Part shown: positions 6,661 through 9,366 of the stretch, in pieces
Layout of the letters: the number at the start of each line of letters is the position of its first letter
Position numbering within the stretch: position 1 is the stretch's first letter
DNA from: an uncultured bacterium
GTDB taxonomy: Bacteria > Planctomycetota > Phycisphaerae > Phycisphaerales > SM1A02
Assembly (NCBI GenBank): GCA_903914045.1
Contig: CAIWNO010000291.1
Location: 1-9,366 of the forward strand
Length of the DNA stretch: 9,366 nucleotides
Direction: 5' to 3'
Position numbers and translations under genes: made by a program
Notes under the pieces: generated by a model
What the model was told of the DNA's origin: nothing
Database searches by the model: none
The model's input: the letters and a program-made list of their open reading frames with translations, nothing else

Positions 6661-7959
6661 ATGAAGTCAGCCATTCAACATATTCATGCCCGCCAAATTC
6701 TTGACTCGCGCGGCTTTCCAACCGTCGAATGTCAAGTTACTCTTGCCGATGCAACCATAGGCTGCGCCGCCGTTCCTTCTGGCGCCAGCACCGGCGAAAA
6801 TGAAGCCGTGGAATTGCGCGACGGTGACAAGAAAAAATACCGCGGCAAGGGCGTGCTGCAAGCGGTTGAACATGTCAACGTGAAAATCGCTGGCGCGCTC
6901 AAGGGCTTGAACGCGCTTGATCAATCCACCATTGATCGGCTCATGATTGATCTTGATGGCACGCCCAACAAGGCCGCGCTTGGCGCCAACGCCATGTTGG
7001 CCGTCAGCCTTGCCAACGCGCACGCCGCGGCTGCCCATTCACATCAACCGCTGTACAAATATCTTGGTGGCGATGGCGCAATGACGTTGCCCGCGCCCAT
7101 GCTGAACATTCTCAATGGTGGAAAACACGCGGATAACACCGTGGATTTTCAGGAATTCATGATTCAGCCCATTGGCTTTGACACCTTCCAAGAAGCCCTG
7201 CGCGCGGGCGTAGAAATTTATCATGCGCTCAAGGATGTGCTGCATGAGAAGCATCTTTCAACAGCCGTCGGCGACGAAGGCGGCTTCGCGCCAAACCTGA
7301 AACGCAATGAGGACGCGTGCGATCTCATCGCCACAGCGGTGGAAAAATCCGGCTACGAACTTGGACGCCACATCATGATTTGTCTTGACCCTGCCACCAG
7401 CGAATTGGTGAACGAGGCCAAAAAAGAAAATAAAATCGGCTACAAGTTTTTTAAGAGCGATCCAAATCGCGTCGCCAGCAGCGAGCAGATGATCGACATG
7501 TGGAGCGAGTGGCGCAAGCGTTGGCCCATTCGCTCCATCGAGGACGGTCTTGGCGAAGATGATTGGAGTGGCTGGAAATCCCTGACCACGCGTCTGGGAA
7601 AGACCACGCAATTGGTCGGCGACGATTTGTTCGTGACCAATCCCAAGTTCCTCTCGCGCGGCATCGGCGAACAGTGCGCCAACGCCATCTTGGTCAAGGT
7701 CAATCAAATTGGCACGCTCACCGAAACATTGGAAGCCGTGTCCATGGCGCAGAAAGCTTCGTTCAACGTCATTCTCAGCCATCGCTCGGGCGAAACAGAG
7801 GACCACACCATTGCGGATTTAGCCGTGGCCACCAATTGCGGACAAATTAAAACCGGCGCGCCATGCCGCAGTGATCGCACCGCCAAATACAATCGACTGC
7901 TTCGCATTGCGGAGGAACTTGGCGCGCACGCGCAATTTGGCGGACGCGCGCTTCGCTAA
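6661..7959 (+). CDS. eno: Enolase (phosphopyruvate hydratase)
   Basis: Enolase interconverts 2-phosphoglycerate and phosphoenolpyruvate in glycolysis and gluconeogenesis, in the cytoplasm. At 432 residues from the ATG at 6661 it has the usual length. The N-terminal domain begins with the classic ARQILDSRGFPTVE (10-23) and has the flexible loop SGASTGENEAVELRD (40-54). In the barrel, the catalytic base pair is Glu206 (VGDEGGFAPN) and Lys346 (ILVKVNQIG). The magnesium ligands are Asp243, Glu294 (SIEDGL) and Asp321 (VGDDLF). His156, the SHRSGETED signature at 373-381 and Lys397 complete the active site. The metal loop reads LDPATSEL where many bacteria have a DxAxSEFY pattern; the ligand itself is kept. 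It lies 135 bases after the hydroxyacid dehydrogenase gene and may have its own promoter. No intrinsic terminator is visible after it. Confidence 0.98.
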   Translation: MKSAIQHIHARQILDSRGFPTVECQVTLADATIGCAAVPSGASTGENEAVELRDGDKKKYRGKGVLQAVEHVNVKIAGALKGLNALDQSTIDRLMIDLDGTPNKAALGANAMLAVSLANAHAAAAHSHQPLYKYLGGDGAMTLPAPMLNILNGGKHADNTVDFQEFMIQPIGFDTFQEALRAGVEIYHALKDVLHEKHLSTAVGDEGGFAPNLKRNEDACDLIATAVEKSGYELGRHIMICLDPATSELVNEAKKENKIGYKFFKSDPNRVASSEQMIDMWSEWRKRWPIRSIEDGLGEDDWSGWKSLTTRLGKTTQLVGDDLFVTNPKFLSRGIGEQCANAILVKVNQIGTLTETLEAVSMAQKASFNVILSHRSGETEDHTIADLAVATNCGQIKTGAPCRSDRTAKYNRLLRIAEELGAHAQFGGRALR

Positions 7960-8006
7960 ACGCTGGACTGTGTTTGCAACGTCGGGTCACGCTGACAACT
8001 GTGATC

Positions 8007-8054
8007 GTAAGCATGAATGTGCAATGTGCAGAACGCTTACACTGACATTCACGC
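8007..8054 (+). repeat. Two interleaved inverted repeats (pseudoknot topology) before the phosphatase gene
   Basis: GTAAGC (8007-8012) pairs with GCTTAC (8035-8040), and TGAATGT (8014-8020) pairs with ACATTCA (8045-8051). The second pair extends to nine of ten (8011-8020 with 8045-8054) if one mismatch is allowed. The arms are in the order A-B-A'-B', so the two helices are either mutually compatible as an H-type pseudoknot or are overlapping DNA operator arms. They end 16 bases before the ATG of the phosphatase gene. Arms of six and seven bases can arise by chance in a gap of this size. Confidence 0.3.
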
Positions 8055-8070
8055 ACTCATAGACACCCAC

Positions 8071-9366
8071 ATGTCCACACCAATTCATCCAATTGAGCGG
8101 CAAGAACTGAAAGATGTGCCTTCGCAAGTCATCACAAAGTTGCTCATGGTGTCGCGGCGTTTGTCGGAGTCCAGTGAACTTTCCGTGGTGCTTTCAACCG
8201 TCATTGACGCCCTGCGGGATTTATTGCATGCCGAACGCGCCACGGTTTTTGAATTTGACGCCGAAGCCAATCAACTTTTTACGCAAGTTGCGCACGGAAT
8301 TGCAAAATCAGGTCCTGGCGTTATTCGCATTCCGGCCAATCGCGGCATCGCCGGCGCTGTCGCGCAATCAAAGGAACTCATCCACATTCCAGACGCCTAC
8401 GCGGACCCTCGATTTATTCATGACATTGATAAAGCCACGGGATTTCGCACGCGCAATATGCTGGCCATTCCATTGATTGATCACGAGGGCAGCTTGGTGG
8501 GTGTGGCGCAAGTGCTCAACAGCCTTCGTGGCTCCTTCACCAAACAGGATCAGGAAATCGCGCTTGGACTTTCCGCTCAGGCAGCCGTGGCCATCCGACG
8601 TGGTCGACTCATGGAAGATCGCGTGGCACGCGAGCGCATGGAACGCGACTTGGAAGCGGCTCGCTCCATTCAACAAAGCACATTTCCAAACGCCTTGCCG
8701 CCCATGCAACATTGGCAAGTGGCGGCCGCAGGAATTCCAGCTGAACAATGCGGCGGCGACGCGTTTGATGTCATTCCACTTGTCAACAATGTGATCGTGC
8801 AACCCGATCAAGCCCCAGATGAAATTGTTTTACTGGTCGCCGACGCCACTGGTCACGGCATTGGATCGGCGCTTTCCGCAATGCAAGTCCGCGGTATGTT
8901 GCGCATTGGACTTCGTCTCAAGCAAGGCGTTCGTCGCATCGCGGAAGAGGCCAATCGTCAACTCTGCCAGGATTTGCCCATGGGACGCTTCGTTACGGCG
9001 TGGTACGCGCGCATTTCGCTGCACAATGGCGTTGTCGAAAATTACGCAGCCGGCCAAGGCCCCATCATTCATTATCGAAGGCGCGAAAATGATTTCATTA
9101 CCCTGCCAACAGACAATGCGCCGCTGGGCGTGATGATTGACGACCTCACAAGCGATACCACCGTGATCACCATGCATCACGGGGATATTCTGATCGCCTT
9201 AACCGATGGCTACTACGAATCCGAAGGCACAAATGGCCAGCAATATCAAGAACAACCCGTGATGGATTTGGTGCGCCAACACCGCGATCAAAGCGCTGAT
9301 TTTATTTTGCGCGCCATCAATGATTCCCTTATGGATTGGACCGCCGGCGCGCTAGCGGCCGATGAT
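8071..9366 (+). CDS. GAF domain - SpoIIE/PP2C serine phosphatase (RsbU-like), C-terminus cut by the window
   Basis: This is a soluble signalling phosphatase whose frame stays open from the ATG at 8071 to the window edge (432 residues seen). A sensory GAF domain (about 38-178) has the core block IPANRGIAGAVAQ at 87-99 and an N-x5-F-x3-D element (N150, F156, D160). A helical, probably coiled-coil linker (about 181-208) ends in the RsbU-type AARSIQQSTFPNALPP. The PP2C/SpoIIE domain (about 212 to the end) shows metal ligands Asp230 and Asp233 (GGDAFD), Asp258 (VADATGHGIGSAL) and Asp379 (LTDGYYES). The window stops on the final Asp-Asp (431-432), so only about 10-20 residues are probably missing. 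In this family the enzyme dephosphorylates an anti-sigma-factor antagonist or similar STAS protein in response to a GAF ligand. No partner is visible here. The ATG has no Shine-Dalgarno. Confidence 0.93.
   Translation, partial: MSTPIHPIERQELKDVPSQVITKLLMVSRRLSESSELSVVLSTVIDALRDLLHAERATVFEFDAEANQLFTQVAHGIAKSGPGVIRIPANRGIAGAVAQSKELIHIPDAYADPRFIHDIDKATGFRTRNMLAIPLIDHEGSLVGVAQVLNSLRGSFTKQDQEIALGLSAQAAVAIRRGRLMEDRVARERMERDLEAARSIQQSTFPNALPPMQHWQVAAAGIPAEQCGGDAFDVIPLVNNVIVQPDQAPDEIVLLVADATGHGIGSALSAMQVRGMLRIGLRLKQGVRRIAEEANRQLCQDLPMGRFVTAWYARISLHNGVVENYAAGQGPIIHYRRRENDFITLPTDNAPLGVMIDDLTSDTTVITMHHGDILIALTDGYYESEGTNGQQYQEQPVMDLVRQHRDQSADFILRAINDSLMDWTAGALAADD

Noticed and set aside
7258..7806. Minus-strand open frame of 182 codons inside enolase
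   Set aside because: It is the mirror of enolase codons, with no start signal. The enolase active site is complete on the other strand.
7960..8070. Intrinsic terminator after enolase
   Set aside because: No GC-rich hairpin followed by a T run was found. The inverted repeats there have no T tract.
8114..8476. Plus-strand open frame with a start codon near the beginning of the phosphatase gene
   Set aside because: It is out of frame with the GAF-SpoIIE coding sequence, which runs uninterrupted from 8071 to the window edge.
1..9366. Mobile element, CRISPR array, toxin-antitoxin or defence system
   Set aside because: No transposase, integrase, terminal repeats, spaced repeat arrays or small paired genes were seen. 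All long frames are accounted for by the genes listed.

Overview
The window is ordinary bacterial chromosome, almost fully coding, with moderate GC content by eye. A planctomycete, most likely of the Phycisphaerae type, is the best guess. The clues are a secreted subtilase ending in a double calcium-loop (dockerin-like) repeat exactly at its C-terminus, a NuoD N-terminus of the GPAHPATHTTLR / HIGYLHSGFEKLGEH type, and a GAF-SpoIIE phosphatase. This assignment comes from recalled family features, not from a database search.

The left half (1-5436) is read on the minus strand. From upstream to downstream it holds a secreted S8-type protease with a C-terminal dockerin-like tail (3874-5436), a fused two-domain ABC permease of the ferric-iron/thiamine type (2043-3836), a 125-base gap with two GC-rich hairpins and a possible terminator, nuoD (598-1917), nuoE (29-577), and the first codons of a gene that overlaps the nuoE stop and is probably nuoF. 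nuoD and nuoE are consecutive peripheral-arm subunits of respiratory complex I. nuoA, nuoB and nuoC are not upstream of nuoD here, so the complex I genes appear to be split into at least two clusters.

The right half (5587-9366) is read on the plus strand: an NAD-dependent D-2-hydroxyacid dehydrogenase resembling short 3-phosphoglycerate dehydrogenases (5587-6525), enolase (6661-7959), and a GAF plus PP2C/SpoIIE phosphatase (from 8071), which the window edge cuts in its last metal-binding motif. The dehydrogenase and enolase may both work around the 3-phosphoglycerate/2-phosphoglycerate/PEP node. The phosphatase looks like the output enzyme of an RsbU-type signalling switch.

The protease and dehydrogenase genes diverge from a 150-base AT-richer region (5437-5586). 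No stretch longer than 300 bases lacks a gene. I saw no tRNA, rRNA, CRISPR array, insertion sequence, prophage or integrase. I found no convincing new multi-gene system. The most interesting leads are a small repeated octamer concentrated in the intergenic gaps, genes at likely transcript starts that lack Shine-Dalgarno sequences, the Glu-for-Asp substitution in the subtilase, and a pseudoknot-type pair of inverted repeats before the phosphatase gene.
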